This document shows positions 9,959 through 19,048 of a stretch of 46,286 nt of DNA, in pieces. A program made the position numbers and the translations under genes. The stretch is from Flavobacterium suncheonense GH29-5 = DSM 17707 (GTDB taxonomy: Bacteria; Bacteroidota; Bacteroidia; Flavobacteriales; Flavobacteriaceae). The number at the start of each line of letters is the position of its first letter. Within the stretch, counting starts at the first letter, position 1. The notes beneath the pieces were generated by a model, which was not told the DNA's origin, searched no databases, and was given only the letters and a program-made list of their open reading frames with translations. The stretch lies in the NCBI RefSeq assembly GCF_000430025.1, contig NZ_KE387021.1, positions 25,138 through 71,423 on the forward strand, in the 5' to 3' direction.

Positions 9959-11320
9959 TTACTCAAGATTGATTTTCTGCACACCAAAATAAATTTCCTG
10001 AGCTTTTAATGCCCAATCTTCAGAATCTTTATAGTCTCTGATTTCAAAGCAATAAGACTTCATCTCGTCATTTATTACTTTAACCGTTATGACTTTGTTT
10101 TTTGATTGTTTGAGGAGTTGTTCACGCTTTGTAATTTCGTCTTTAAGAACGGACCCTTTAATGTAGTTATGTATTCCGAAAATTACTATGGAAGAGTAAA
10201 TTAACACAATAATTGCTGTTTGCACAGTTGTCAATTTCCCCTTTTTCGTAACTGATAATCGTTCCGTAAAAATTATAATGAAAGCAAAGAGAAAAAACAT
10301 AAAATAAATAGTTGTTCTTGTCGACAAAACTTCTGGCATTGTCAGAAAAGGTAAAACAGTACTCAATGCAACTAAAAAGTACTTGTAGGTTTTAATAAAT
10401 CTAATGACTTTCTCTTTGGAGTCGGGAACAAAGACTACGTTATTCAGTTTGATATTTATTTTGAAACGGATAATTGACAACCCGATTATTAATGCCAGAA
10501 GACAAAGAAAAAAGGAAAACTTAAGGTAGGAAAATAGGATGAAACCGAAATTTTTTAAAAGTGTGGACAATGAAATATGACTAAAGCCTCCTCCGTTGAT
10601 TTCTTTCATTCTGATGAAATTTCCAGGTGCTGAGGAAAGAAAAAATGTACCGCCCAAAAGGATTAACAATAACAGTACATTGAATTTCAGATTCACTCTG
10701 TCGGATTCTAAATAGTTAAGGCACAGCGAAAGGCAGAGTAGTGTCAACAGACTAATTATAAGATTCTGAGTGGTTAAACTAACCAATATTGTAAAGAATG
10801 CAAATCCTATTCGATTTTTAAGAAGTTTGCCATTTTGCATATGGTTAAATCCTAAAAGCCATAGTGCTCCGAGTAATAAGTTAAGGGAATACACGCCACC
10901 GGTAGCCCAATAAATTGTTTGCCCGATGTGCCTGTAGGAACCCAGCCAAAATGCTCCAATTATTACAAAAGCCCAATAATTCTTTACTTTTGAATTAGTT
11001 TCATGGTTAATCAGCAAATAAAGAAAGTATCCGCTGAGTAAAAAGCAACTGTTCCAGATAAAAGTTGTTAATTGAACGGGCAGGTGCTGCAGGAAAGCGC
11101 CCTGAAAAAAGGCGGCAGGCGTCATGTAACGTCCGTCCCAGGTATAATAACCATTAAGACATCTTTTAAAGATTCCGAGTTCTTTTATTTCATTGAGTAT
11201 GGCATAATCATCCGCCCAATAAAAAGTGAGGAAGTTTAGGCCTAAAATCACAGCAATAACAAATAATCCTAAAATGTATATTGCAGTTTCTTTGCTTTTC
11301 GGATTGTTGTATGCTGTCAT
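9959..11320 (-). CDS. Polytopic membrane protein, DUF6056-like
   Basis: The 453-aa protein is predicted to span the membrane about 10-11 times. Between the first two membrane segments it carries FYWADDYAILNEI and later GYYTWDGRYMTPA. An acidic pair after the first transmembrane helix is typical of GT-C-fold glycosyltransferases and of the DUF6056 family. A role in lipid-linked sugar transfer is therefore possible but unproven. The C-terminus (about 390-453) is soluble. It is monocistronic, and its 3' end lies 9 bp from the convergent propeller gene. Confidence 0.65.
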   Translation of the reverse strand: MTAYNNPKSKETAIYILGLFVIAVILGLNFLTFYWADDYAILNEIKELGIFKRCLNGYYTWDGRYMTPAAFFQGAFLQHLPVQLTTFIWNSCFLLSGYFLYLLINHETNSKVKNYWAFVIIGAFWLGSYRHIGQTIYWATGGVYSLNLLLGALWLLGFNHMQNGKLLKNRIGFAFFTILVSLTTQNLIISLLTLLCLSLCLNYLESDRVNLKFNVLLLLILLGGTFFLSSAPGNFIRMKEINGGGFSHISLSTLLKNFGFILFSYLKFSFFLCLLALIIGLSIIRFKINIKLNNVVFVPDSKEKVIRFIKTYKYFLVALSTVLPFLTMPEVLSTRTTIYFMFFLFAFIIIFTERLSVTKKGKLTTVQTAIIVLIYSSIVIFGIHNYIKGSVLKDEITKREQLLKQSKNKVITVKVINDEMKSYCFEIRDYKDSEDWALKAQEIYFGVQKINLE

Positions 11321-11443
11321 TGTCTGTTGAATTTGCTGTCAAATATATAGTTTTCCTGAAGATTTTTCGTTTAAAAATGTCATCCTGTCAGTATTTCAAA
11401 TTCATTTTTTAACAGAATCTGACAATTTTCCTCTTTTTTTTGC

Positions 11444-11460
11444 TTGGCACAATGATTGTC
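11444..11460 (+). promoter_or_regulatory. Sigma-54-like -24/-12 element upstream of dnaK
   Basis: TTGGCAC at 11444-11450, five bases, then TTGTC at 11456-11460 matches TGGCAC-N5-TTGC except for one base (GT for GC at the -12 element). The GG-to-GT spacing of 10 bases is exact. The predicted start near 11471 would leave a leader of about 66 nt. There is no CIRCE repeat and no clear TAnnTTTG here. Assignment is by motif only. Confidence 0.45.
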
Positions 11461-11536
11461 ATTTGAGAAAGCGTGTCAAAAACACTGCTCACTCGTAGAG
11501 GGGCAATCAAAACGAACAATAAAGGAGATTTATATT

Positions 11537-13423
11537 ATGAGTAAAATTATCGGAATCGACTTAGGAACAACCAACTCTTGCGTTGCAGTAATGGAAGGTG
11601 GAGAACCGGTTGTAATTGCTAATGCCGAAGGAAAAAGAACCACACCGTCTGTAATCGCATTTGTAGAAGGTGGAGAAATTAAAGTAGGTGACCCTGCCAA
11701 ACGTCAGGCGGTAACTAACCCTACAAAGACCATTGCTTCAATTAAACGTTTTATGGGTAACAAATACTCAGAAAGTGCAAAAGAAGCATCAACTGTAGCT
11801 TATAAAGTAGTAAAAGGAGACAACGACACACCACGTGTTGATATCGACGGAAGACTTTACACGCCGCAGGAATTATCAGCCATGACGCTTCAGAAAATGA
11901 AGAAAACCGCTGAAGATTATTTAGGAACAACTGTAACGGAAGCTGTTATTACCGTTCCGGCTTATTTTAACGATGCACAACGTCAGGCTACTAAAGAAGC
12001 TGGTGAAATTGCAGGTTTAAAAGTAAGAAGAATCATCAACGAACCGACTGCTGCTGCGTTAGCATACGGTTTGGACAAATCAGGTCATGACAAAAAAATT
12101 GCTGTGTATGACTTAGGTGGTGGTACTTTCGATATTTCCATCCTTGAATTAGGAGACGGCGTTTTCGAAGTATTGTCTACAAACGGAGATACGCACTTAG
12201 GAGGTGACGATTTCGACCAGGTAATCATCGACTGGTTAGCTAACGATTTCAACACTGCTGAAGGTGTGGATTTACGTAAAGACCCAATGGCATTACAACG
12301 TTTGAAAGAAGCTGCTGAGAAAGCAAAAATCGAGTTGTCATCTTCTGCACAGACTGAAATCAACCTGCCTTATATTACGGCTACGGCTTCAGGACCAAAA
12401 CACTTAGTGGTTACTTTAACCCGTGCTAAATTCGAGCAATTGGCTGACAATTTGGTAAAACGTTCTATGGATCCGGTTGCTAAAGCGTTGAAAGATGCCG
12501 GTTTAAGCACTTCAGACATTGACGAAGTAATCTTGGTTGGAGGTTCAACCCGTATCCCGGTTATTCAGGAGCAGGTAGAGAAGTTCTTCGGTAAAAAACC
12601 TTCAAAAGGCGTAAACCCTGATGAAGTTGTGGCAATCGGTGCTGCTATTCAGGGTGGTGTGTTAACAGGAGACGTAAAAGACGTATTGTTGTTAGACGTT
12701 ACGCCGCTTTCTTTAGGAATTGAAACCATGGGTGGTGTAATGACCAAACTAATCGAAGCCAATACAACCATTCCAACTAAAAAATCACAGGTATTCTCTA
12801 CAGCGGCAGACAATCAGCCATCAGTAGAAATCCATGTTTTGCAGGGAGAGCGTCCAATGGCAAACGATAACAAAACAATCGGTCGTTTCCACTTAGACGG
12901 CATTCCGCCAGCGCCAAGAGGTGTGCCTCAAATCGAAGTAATTTTCGACATCGACGCGAATGGTATCATCCACGTAACAGCGGTTGACAAAGGAACCGGA
13001 AAATCACACGATATTCGTATCGAAGCGTCTTCAGGATTAACTCAGGAAGAAATCGAAAGAATGCGCAAAGAAGCAGAAATAAACGCAGAAGCAGACAAAG
13101 CTGCGAAAGAAAAAGTGGATAAACTGAACGAGGCAGACAGCATGATTTTCCAGACTGAAAAACAACTTTCGGAATTCGGAGATAAATTGTCTGAAGGAAA
13201 CAAGTCGAACATTCAGGGAGCATTGGATGAATTGAAAAAAGCTTACGAAACTAAAGACGTAGCCACCATTCAGCCGGCTTTGGATAAAATCAACGAAGCG
13301 TGGAAAAATGCTTCCGAAGAATTGTACAAAGCACAGGCAGAAGGTCAGACTCACGAAGCGCAACCACAAAATGACGCAAACGGAGATCAGACACAGGATG
13401 TAGATTTCGAAGAAGTGAAATAA
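11537..13423 (+). CDS. dnaK: Molecular chaperone DnaK (Hsp70)
   Basis: This is a 628-aa Hsp70. The ATG at 11537 begins [15 protein letters not shown] and is preceded by an unusually good Shine-Dalgarno sequence, AAAGGAG, at 11521-11527. An in-frame upstream start at 11456 would add 27 residues foreign to the family. The nucleotide-binding domain has [10 protein letters not shown], the [11 protein letters not shown] phosphate loop and VGGSTRIPV. The substrate-binding domain follows the linker [15 protein letters not shown], and the C-terminus ends in an acidic DVDFEEVK tail, as in DnaK (EEVD-like). No dnaJ or grpE is adjacent. Transcription ends at a strong hairpin. Confidence 0.98.
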   Translation: MSKIIGIDLGTTNSCVAVMEGGEPVVIANAEGKRTTPSVIAFVEGGEIKVGDPAKRQAVTNPTKTIASIKRFMGNKYSESAKEASTVAYKVVKGDNDTPRVDIDGRLYTPQELSAMTLQKMKKTAEDYLGTTVTEAVITVPAYFNDAQRQATKEAGEIAGLKVRRIINEPTAAALAYGLDKSGHDKKIAVYDLGGGTFDISILELGDGVFEVLSTNGDTHLGGDDFDQVIIDWLANDFNTAEGVDLRKDPMALQRLKEAAEKAKIELSSSAQTEINLPYITATASGPKHLVVTLTRAKFEQLADNLVKRSMDPVAKALKDAGLSTSDIDEVILVGGSTRIPVIQEQVEKFFGKKPSKGVNPDEVVAIGAAIQGGVLTGDVKDVLLLDVTPLSLGIETMGGVMTKLIEANTTIPTKKSQVFSTAADNQPSVEIHVLQGERPMANDNKTIGRFHLDGIPPAPRGVPQIEVIFDIDANGIIHVTAVDKGTGKSHDIRIEASSGLTQEEIERMRKEAEINAEADKAAKEKVDKLNEADSMIFQTEKQLSEFGDKLSEGNKSNIQGALDELKKAYETKDVATIQPALDKINEAWKNASEELYKAQAEGQTHEAQPQNDANGDQTQDVDFEEVK

Positions 13424-13444
13424 ACTTCCGAATAAGATAATGAG

Positions 13445-13482
13445 AATAGGCCGTCCCTTAAGGACGGCCTATTTTTTTTTTT
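13445..13482 (+). terminator. Intrinsic terminator of dnaK
   Basis: A 12-bp perfect stem (AATAGGCCGTCC / GGACGGCCTATT) with a 5-nt loop is followed by a run of T. It lies 21 bp after the dnaK stop codon. Confidence 0.92.
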
Positions 13483-13580
13483 AGGGTAACAGCAAACGGT
13501 ATATTTGTTAAATATCTGAACATTTGCTTTTTTGACGAATAATTTTGTATTTTTCCATTCCAAGAAAACTATAAATTATT

Positions 13581-14189
13581 ATGAAAAAAACAGTATTGCT
13601 AATTGCATTAACCTTATTTACCATTACGGGTTTTAGCCAAAAGAAAAAAAGTACTGCTAAAACCAAAACCGAAACAGGAGTTTTAGCCAAAACCGATAAC
13701 CTGACTGCCGAAAAAGTTAAAAACGAAGTTCATGTTTATGTAACTGCCGACGGAAAAAAAGAACTCCTTTTTTCAAAGCCGGTAGACGCTAAAAATACTT
13801 TGTCTGAAGTAAAAATCACGGGTTTCAAAGCCAAAGAAACACCAATGTATTATATTTCCTGGACCGAAAAAGGTACCACCAAAACCGATTTAAAAACAGA
13901 AGATGCTACCGTAATCGTTTCCGAAATCTGGGACGTAGCCACGAAAACCCAAATGATCGGCAATGTACAGAGCACCACGCATATTGTTGAAAAAGTTTTC
14001 TTAGACAAACTGAAAAATGCTTCCGAAACCCAGGAGCGTATGCGTCGTGAAGGGTTTGAATTTACGCTTTTACCAACCGGAGATTTTATTCTGAAAGATA
14101 AAAAGAGCGAAACAAAATATACCTATAATCCAACCGATAAAAAATTTGTTGCCGCTACCGCTGCTGCAGCTCCCAAAAAGAAAAAATAA
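13581..14189 (+). CDS. Secreted protein of unknown function
   Basis: The 202-aa product starts with a clear signal peptide (about 1-19, ending GFSQ), followed by a Lys/Thr-rich stretch. A mixed alpha/beta body follows (DGKKELLFSKPVDAKN, MYYISWTEKG). The C-terminus is low in complexity (an Ala run then PKKKK). I do not recognise the family. A candidate -7 box TAATTTTG lies at 13540-13547, and a bidirectional terminator follows the gene. Confidence 0.7.
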   Translation: MKKTVLLIALTLFTITGFSQKKKSTAKTKTETGVLAKTDNLTAEKVKNEVHVYVTADGKKELLFSKPVDAKNTLSEVKITGFKAKETPMYYISWTEKGTTKTDLKTEDATVIVSEIWDVATKTQMIGNVQSTTHIVEKVFLDKLKNASETQERMRREGFEFTLLPTGDFILKDKKSETKYTYNPTDKKFVAATAAAAPKKKK

Positions 14190-14202
14190 ACCATCGGCTT
14201 TA

Positions 14203-14236
14203 AAAAAAAACTCCTCATTAATTTGAGGAGTTTTTT
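14203..14236. terminator. Bidirectional terminator
   Basis: The stem CTCCTCA / TGAGGAG is extended by A and T runs on both sides, with a 6-nt loop. It separates the convergent secreted-protein and HopJ-like genes. Confidence 0.88.
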
Positions 14237-14254
14237 TATATTGATTTGTTACCG

Positions 14255-14584
14255 TTATCGCAAAGCCTCGTTGTCGAAGTGAATGCCTTTCCAACCAAAT
14301 TTCATGAAGTTGCGGATGTTCTGATGATCGGTTCTGTCCGGATGCTGCAACACGTCAATGCGGTAATACTCTCCGAATAACTGTAAGGTTTGTTCCTGAG
14401 ATAGCGAATGCATTTTTGCAAAATAAAATATTTTACAGGAACCGTTATTCTGATTCGCCTCGTTTACCGTTTCGCCGTTGGTAAACCGGGTAGGAGTAAA
14501 GGTGAAATTCGAGTCGATGTATTCGATTACTTCAGCAAACGAAACGGATTCAGGATTTGTCTTAACTTTATCAGGTAAACTCAT
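14255..14584 (-). CDS. HopJ type III effector family protein
   Basis: The 109-aa protein matches the HopJ family in length and layout: an N-terminal SFAEVIEYIDSNFTFTPTRFTNG, a central CKIFYFAKMHSLSQEQTLQLFGEYYR, and a C-terminal HPDRTDHQNIRNFMKFGW. The family was named from a Pseudomonas effector but is widespread in free-living bacteria. No type III secretion gene is present here, so an effector role should not be assumed. The ATG at 14584 is chosen over an in-frame TTG at 14596. It is separated from the upstream glutaminyl cyclase gene by 50 bp. Confidence 0.85.
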   Translation of the reverse strand: MSLPDKVKTNPESVSFAEVIEYIDSNFTFTPTRFTNGETVNEANQNNGSCKIFYFAKMHSLSQEQTLQLFGEYYRIDVLQHPDRTDHQNIRNFMKFGWKGIHFDNEALR

Positions 14585-14622
14585 TACTGCCAGCAATTTT
14601 TGTTTTTTTTAAGAAAATTTCT

Positions 14623-14643
14623 TCTCCCTTTTCACTATTCACT
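14623..14643. repeat. Heptad repeat at the glutaminyl cyclase stop codon
   Basis: Read on the minus strand, AGTGAAT, AGTGAAA and AGGGAGA follow in exact 7-bp register. They start within the last sense codons and the TAG stop of the gene ending at 14635. The units match the arrays at 28181, 35504 and 36560. Confidence 0.7.
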
Positions 14644-15711
14644 AACCTTAATCTCAAACATTTTATCCCAGTTTTTACCAGTGACAAAAATGGTTTTGGT
14701 TTTCGGGTTGTAGGCGATACCGTTTAATACGTCAATGTCCGGATGTTGCGTTACTTTTGTTTTTAAATCGGATAAATTAATAACCGCTTCAACAGCACCG
14801 TTTTTAGGATTGATGATGGCAACCGCGTCCATGGTATAAATGTTGGCGTAAATTTTTCCGTCAATCCATTCCATTTCGTTTACGGCCTTGATTTTCGTTC
14901 CGGCAGTGTACACATTGATGTAATCCACTTCTTTAAAATCCACCGGATCGACAAAATAGATTTTTTCGGAACCATCCGACATCAACAGGTTTTTACCGTC
15001 GTTGGTTAAGCCCCAGCCTTCCATGTTTTTGAAATATTTGAAGGTCTTTTCTTTTTCGAAAGTATCCGCATTATACACATAACCTTCGTTGTTTTGCCAG
15101 GTAATCTGGTATACTTTGTTGTTTAAAACCGTACAACCTTCACCAAAAACGTGATCGGGTAATTCTACAATTTTGCTGACAGTTCCGGTTTTGTAATCGG
15201 TTTTGCGCAGGGATGATTTTCCTCGTAAGCCTGTCCCGTTTCCGGCTCCGTTTCCGGTACTTTCAATCAGAATACCGTTATGGAATTCAAGCCCTTGCGT
15301 GTAAGCTTTTAAATCGTGCGGATAAGTGTTCACAATCGTATAGTTCAACAGTTTGGGCTGAATGTCGGAAACCAGTTCCACACGATAAGTCGTTTCTGCG
15401 TTTTCCCCTTCGTAATAGGCCAAAGCCTTGATGTTCTGATAGCCTAACTTCTGATCCGCGAAAGCGAAATCTAATTTTTCATTCCCTTTTACGGAACCTA
15501 TTTTTTTATCGTTGATGTAATAGATAACCGAATCTAAAACTTTGTTTTCAGGGTTTTTCAGGGTCAGCGAAAGCGATTCCTGAGGCTGATATTGTACTTT
15601 TAAATTGTCGGAATTGATGGAAAATAAATTTTCTCCGTCTTTTTTGCTTCCGTCGCAGGAAATTATAGCTAAGCCTAATAAAATGAAAGCTAAAGAGTTA
15701 TGCTTTTTCAT
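14635..15711 (-). CDS. Glutaminyl-peptide cyclotransferase-like lipoprotein
   Basis: The 358-aa protein has a lipoprotein signal (lipobox AIISC, Cys 19). About 80 residues of an Ig-like module follow, then a five-bladed propeller of the zinc-independent (plant/papaya type) glutaminyl cyclase family. Family signatures include AYTQGLEFHNG, FGEGCTVL, GWGLTNDGKNLLMSDGS and VNEMEWIDGKIYANIY. It should convert N-terminal Gln to pyroglutamate on exported peptides at the cell envelope. This activity suits Bacteroidota, where many exported proteins carry Gln after the signal peptidase I site. Confidence 0.88.
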   Translation of the reverse strand: MKKHNSLAFILLGLAIISCDGSKKDGENLFSINSDNLKVQYQPQESLSLTLKNPENKVLDSVIYYINDKKIGSVKGNEKLDFAFADQKLGYQNIKALAYYEGENAETTYRVELVSDIQPKLLNYTIVNTYPHDLKAYTQGLEFHNGILIESTGNGAGNGTGLRGKSSLRKTDYKTGTVSKIVELPDHVFGEGCTVLNNKVYQITWQNNEGYVYNADTFEKEKTFKYFKNMEGWGLTNDGKNLLMSDGSEKIYFVDPVDFKEVDYINVYTAGTKIKAVNEMEWIDGKIYANIYTMDAVAIINPKNGAVEAVINLSDLKTKVTQHPDIDVLNGIAYNPKTKTIFVTGKNWDKMFEIKVSE

Positions 15712-15766
15712 GGTTTAAAAATTGATAGAAGCAATATACAACGTTATTTATTATCGTCCAATTGCC

Positions 15767-15796
15767 TTGCAAAAAAATAAAAAAGTTGTACATTTG
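15767..15796 (+). promoter_or_regulatory. Bacteroidota-type promoter of the SRP RNA gene
   Basis: TTG at 15767-15769 is separated by 19 bp from TACATTTG at 15789-15796, which is the full -33/-7 consensus. The RNA begins 4-5 bases after the -7 box. Confidence 0.85.
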
Positions 15797-15800
15797 CACC

Positions 15801-15894
15801 GGCAAGTCCTACACGACCAGCTCCTGCAGACTCCTCCAGGGTGGGAACACAGCAAAGGTATGCGGTTGTAGCGGTGCGATGTAGGTCGCTTGCC
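15801..15894 (+). ncRNA. ffs: Small bacterial signal recognition particle RNA (4.5S)
   Basis: The ends pair (GGCAAG at 15801 with CTTGCC at 15889; CCTAC at 15808 with GTAGG at 15881), giving one long hairpin of about 94 nt. The apical part contains the Ffh-binding internal loop region (CAGGGTGGGAACACAGCAAAGG, here 15837-15858), equivalent to the conserved purine-rich asymmetric loop of SRP RNA. It has its own promoter directly upstream and a terminator directly downstream. It works with Ffh and FtsY in co-translational targeting to the inner membrane. Confidence 0.93.
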
Positions 15895-15913
15895 ATTTTT
15901 TCAGAAAAATAGT

Positions 15914-15938
15914 ATCTCCCTTGAGGAGATTTTTTTAT
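15914..15938 (+). terminator. Terminator of the SRP RNA gene
   Basis: ATCTCC (15914-15919) pairs with GGAGAT (15925-15930) across a 5-nt loop, followed by a T run. It ends 25 bp before the dipeptide epimerase ATG. Confidence 0.8.
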
Positions 15939-15962
15939 TTTAGAGCCATTCAAATACTACCA

Positions 15963-16961
15963 ATGGTTTTATCCTGGCAAATTGTTAGATTTAATCTAAA
16001 AGAAACCTTTTCAATTTCTTACGGAAGTTATTCCTTTAGAGAAGCGCTTGTGGTGCAGCTTTCCAAACACGGTTTTTCAGGTTACGGAGAATGTACCGGA
16101 ATCGACTATTACCACATCAGTTTAGCTGATTTTGATAAAAAACTACATCTTATAAAAGTCAAAATCGAAAGCCAGAGTATAAATCATCCGACAGCATTTT
16201 GTCAGTTTTTAGAAAGTCTGCAACTACCTAGTTTTCTGCGTTCTGCATTGGATTGTGCGTATTGGGATTTGTTTGGGAAACTGGAAAACAGAAGTTTTAT
16301 CGAACTGAATGCGATCAACGTGAATCAGTTGCCGGAATCTTCCATCACCATCAGTACGGCACCAATCGAAGAACAACTCCGGAAAATTGAACAATCCGCC
16401 TGGACGAAATTCAAAGTAAAATGCAATCATTTTAACGAAAAAGAAATTGAACAACTCCTCAATTGCGGAAAAACAGTCGCTTTAGATGCTAACGGAAGTT
16501 ATTCAGCGGAACAATGCCAATGGCTCGAAAATCATGAGCTTTCACAGCAATTTACGTATGTGGAACAACCCATGAAACCCGGAGCTGAGCATTATTCAAA
16601 TTTAAACGCCGATAAATTTCCAAACTGGATGGCCGACGAAGACTGTCAGGAAAACATCGATTTGAAAGTATTGAAACCGCATTACAGAAGCATCAACATC
16701 AAATTGGTCAAATGCGGCGGCTTAACTCCGGCTCTGGAACTCATTAAAACTGCCAGAAATCTGAATTTCAGGATTATGATTGGCTGTATGACGGAATCCA
16801 CCGTTGGAATTTCTGCCGGAGCCGCTTTGGTTCCGTTAGTGGATTTTGTGGATTTAGACGGAGCAAACTTAATTTCAAACGATATTGCAAACGGTTCTAA
16901 AATTGCATTCGGAAAAGTGTTGCTTTCAGAAAAACCTGGGCTCGGGATTCAGATTTTATAG
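15963..16961 (+). CDS. Dipeptide epimerase (L-Ala-D/L-Glu type), enolase superfamily
   Basis: The 332-aa enzyme starts at ATG 15963; an in-frame TTG at 15921 lies inside the SRP terminator and is unlikely. Muconate-lactonising subgroup residues are in place: K151-V-K153, metal ligands D175 (with N177), E201 and D225, the opposite general base K247 (IKLVKCGG), and the D297-L-D299 pair that binds the dipeptide amino group and marks dipeptide epimerases. It probably epimerises L-Ala-D-Glu from murein recycling, although substrate range varies in this family. O-succinylbenzoate synthase is the alternative, but the DxD pair argues against it. Confidence 0.88.
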   Translation: MVLSWQIVRFNLKETFSISYGSYSFREALVVQLSKHGFSGYGECTGIDYYHISLADFDKKLHLIKVKIESQSINHPTAFCQFLESLQLPSFLRSALDCAYWDLFGKLENRSFIELNAINVNQLPESSITISTAPIEEQLRKIEQSAWTKFKVKCNHFNEKEIEQLLNCGKTVALDANGSYSAEQCQWLENHELSQQFTYVEQPMKPGAEHYSNLNADKFPNWMADEDCQENIDLKVLKPHYRSINIKLVKCGGLTPALELIKTARNLNFRIMIGCMTESTVGISAGAALVPLVDFVDLDGANLISNDIANGSKIAFGKVLLSEKPGLGIQIL

Positions 16962-16991
16962 TTGGAAAACTTCTAAAAATGCGTACTTTCG
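16962..16991 (+). promoter_or_regulatory. Promoter between epimerase and small secreted protein gene
   Basis: TTG at 16962-16964, a 19-bp spacer and TACTTTCG at 16984-16991 form a near-consensus Bacteroidota promoter. It starts immediately after the epimerase stop codon and leaves about 25 nt of leader before the ATG at 17023. Confidence 0.7.
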
Positions 16992-17022
16992 CATTGTTAT
17001 CCTAATTTATACTAAAAAACAG

Positions 17023-17412
17023 ATGAGATTATTTAGTGCCTTCCTTTTGCTTATTGCTTTTTCCTTTAGTTCTTTTGGTCAATCTAAAAAAATCGATTGT
17101 AAAGTTTTAAAAGACTGCAGATTAAGATATATGGATATCGATGATCCTAATTCCTATATCGTAATTAAAGGGGACAAAATCACAGAGTATCTGAACAATG
17201 GCAAATACTACATTAAATCAGAACTTAAATGGATTAACGACTGTGAGTATCAGGCCAAGATAATAGAAATCAATGTGCCCGAATTCCCATTTGGCCCGGG
17301 TACATCCATGAATGTGCAAATCAATAAAATTGAAAACGGTTTAGTGTATTATACTTCCATAATAAGTGGAGAGAAAATTGACGGAGTTTTTGAAATAGTA
17401 GCAGATATCTAA
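17023..17412 (+). CDS. Small secreted protein of unknown function
   Basis: The ATG at 17023 opens a clear signal peptide (MRLFSAFLLLIAFSFSSFGQ); the longer in-frame start at 16885 overlaps the epimerase gene. The mature part (about 109 aa) has cysteines in KIDCKVLKDCRLRY and NDCEY and looks like a small beta-rich domain. No family is recognised. Its stop is one base before the SDR start at 17414, so the two are likely co-transcribed and perhaps translationally coupled. Confidence 0.72.
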   Translation: MRLFSAFLLLIAFSFSSFGQSKKIDCKVLKDCRLRYMDIDDPNSYIVIKGDKITEYLNNGKYYIKSELKWINDCEYQAKIIEINVPEFPFGPGTSMNVQINKIENGLVYYTSIISGEKIDGVFEIVADI

Positions 17413-17413
17413 A

Positions 17414-18217
17414 ATGGGCAAAGTCGTTTTAATTACCGGAGGTTCGTCCGGCATCGGTAAATCAATCGGGGAATTTTTACACCAAAAAGGATTTACGGTT
17501 TACGGAACCAGCAGAAATCCCGAGCGTGTGGAAAATTCCGTTTTTCCATTGGTCGCTTTAGATGTCCGCAATACAGAAAGCATCAAAAAAGCTGTTTCCG
17601 AAGTAATTGAAAAATCGGGACGTCTGGATATTGTCATCAATAACGCAGGAGTTGGTATTACCGGGCCTTTGGAGGAAATTCCATCCGAAGAAATCAAAAA
17701 CAATTTTGAAACCAATTTGTTCGGACCAATTGAAGTAATGAAAGCCGTTTTGCCGCAAATGCGCGCACAGAAATCCGGTTTGATTATTAATATTACGTCT
17801 ATTGCCGGTTATATGGGATTACCTTACCGAAGCGTTTATTCCGCCTCAAAAGGCGCTTTGGAACTGATTACGGAGGCGTTGCGCATGGAAACCAAATCTT
17901 TCGGCGTACAGATTACGAATGTTGCGCCAGGTGATTTTGCCACCAATATTGTCGCCGGACGTTACCATGCTCCGGTTCTAAAAGGTTCGGCTTATGAAAT
18001 TCCGTACGGTAATACGCTGAAAGAAATGAACGAACACGTAGACAGCGGCAGCAACCCGAACGATATGGCGTTGGCGATTTATGCAATTATCCAGAACCCA
18101 AATCCGAATGTACATTATAAAGTTGGTGCTTTTATGCAGAAATTTTCGATTGTGCTGAAACGTGTGATTCCGGACAAAATGTATGAGAAATTATTAATGA
18201 ACCATTATAAATTGTAA
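17414..18217 (+). CDS. Short-chain dehydrogenase/reductase (SDR) family oxidoreductase
   Basis: The 267-aa classical SDR has the N-terminal NAD(P) site TGGSSGIGKSIG, the NNAG motif at about 74-77, and the Ser-Tyr-Lys catalytic set in INITSIAGYMG...YSASKGAL. After the nucleotide-binding Rossmann strand the residues are TSRNPER, which suggests NADP preference. The substrate is unknown. It starts one base after the preceding small secreted protein gene. Confidence 0.92.
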   Translation: MGKVVLITGGSSGIGKSIGEFLHQKGFTVYGTSRNPERVENSVFPLVALDVRNTESIKKAVSEVIEKSGRLDIVINNAGVGITGPLEEIPSEEIKNNFETNLFGPIEVMKAVLPQMRAQKSGLIINITSIAGYMGLPYRSVYSASKGALELITEALRMETKSFGVQITNVAPGDFATNIVAGRYHAPVLKGSAYEIPYGNTLKEMNEHVDSGSNPNDMALAIYAIIQNPNPNVHYKVGAFMQKFSIVLKRVIPDKMYEKLLMNHYKL

Positions 18218-18222
18218 TTTTG
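18215..18222 (+). promoter_or_regulatory. -7 element of the FSA-type aldolase gene
   Basis: TAATTTTG, followed by CAAC, is a typical flavobacterial -7 box. It overlaps the end of the SDR gene and lies 35 bp before the ATG at 18258. No clear -33 TTG is visible. Confidence 0.6.
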
Positions 18223-18257
18223 CAACCGATTAATTTTGAAACACAACTATTTTATAT

Positions 18258-18914
18258 ATGAAATTTTTTATTGATACAGCAAATTTAGAGCAGATTAAAG
18301 AAGCTCAGGCGTTAGGAATTTTAGATGGAGTAACCACAAATCCGTCGTTAATGGCGAAAGAAGGCATTACAGGGAAAAACAATATCCTTAAACATTATGT
18401 TGACATCTGTAATATCGTAGACGGAGACGTAAGTGCCGAAGTAAACGCCATGGATTTGGAAGGCATGATTAAAGAAGGTGAGGAGCTTGCTGATTTACAC
18501 GAGCAAATCGTGGTAAAATTACCAATGACTAAAGAAGGCATCAAAGCTTGTAAATATTTTTCAGACAGAGGAATCAAAACGAATGTAACCTTAGTATTCT
18601 CGGCAGGTCAGGCGCTTTTGGCTGCCAAAGCAGGAGCAACGTATGTTTCACCATTCTTAGGCCGTTTGGACGATGTTTCCACAGACGGTTTAAACCTGAT
18701 TGACGAAATCCGTCAGATTTATAACAACTACGCTTTTGAAACGCAGATTTTAGCGGCTTCAGTACGTCACACCATGCACGTGGTTAACTGTGCTAAAATT
18801 GGTGCTGATGTTATGACGGGACCTTTATCATCCATCATGGGCTTGTTGAAACATCCGTTAACCGATATAGGAATTGCGCAGTTTATTGCAGATTACGAGA
18901 AAGGGAATAAATAG
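18258..18914 (+). CDS. fsa: Fructose-6-phosphate aldolase / short transaldolase
   Basis: The 218-aa protein is the short FSA/TalC type. It shows [28 protein letters not shown], the Schiff-base lysine K87 in [11 protein letters not shown], and [17 protein letters not shown] followed by [10 protein letters not shown]. Proteins of this subfamily act either as transaldolase in the pentose phosphate pathway or as fructose-6-phosphate aldolase; sequence alone does not separate the two with certainty. It is probably a single-gene unit with its own -7 box and a strong terminator. Confidence 0.92.
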   Translation: MKFFIDTANLEQIKEAQALGILDGVTTNPSLMAKEGITGKNNILKHYVDICNIVDGDVSAEVNAMDLEGMIKEGEELADLHEQIVVKLPMTKEGIKACKYFSDRGIKTNVTLVFSAGQALLAAKAGATYVSPFLGRLDDVSTDGLNLIDEIRQIYNNYAFETQILAASVRHTMHVVNCAKIGADVMTGPLSSIMGLLKHPLTDIGIAQFIADYEKGNK

Positions 18915-18918
18915 TAAG

Positions 18919-18945
18919 CAGTCGCAGTCACAGTTTTCAGTGACT
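18919..18945. repeat. Degenerate CAGT repeat after fsa
   Basis: CAGT recurs at 18919, 18925, 18931 and 18938 (steps of 6, 6 and 7), beginning five bases after the fsa stop. It is looser than the other arrays. A similar ACTG set occurs at 19035-19053 on the far side of the terminator. Confidence 0.5.
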
Positions 18946-18961
18946 CACTTTACTTAAAAAT

Positions 18962-18994
18962 AAAAAGGATTCAATAAAATTGAATCCTTTTTTA
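18962..18994. terminator. Bidirectional terminator
   Basis: AAAAAGGATTCA / TGAATCCTTTTT form a 12-bp stem with a 7-nt loop between the convergent fsa and thioredoxin-like lipoprotein genes. Confidence 0.88.
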
Positions 18995-19048
18995 TGTTGA
19001 AAATCTATGAATATTTTTGTGTTTTTGACCGTAAACTGCGACTGAGAA

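Noticed and set aside
11456..11536. 27-residue N-terminal extension of DnaK
   Set aside because: The canonical start [12 protein letters not shown] at 11537 has a strong Shine-Dalgarno sequence. The extension would overlap the likely promoter.
14255..14584. Type III secretion effector
   Set aside because: Only the family name implies this; no type III apparatus is seen and the family is common in free-living bacteria.
15744..15953. Minus-strand 69-codon ORF over the SRP RNA region
   Set aside because: It is antisense to a structured RNA with its own promoter and terminator; no signal for translation.
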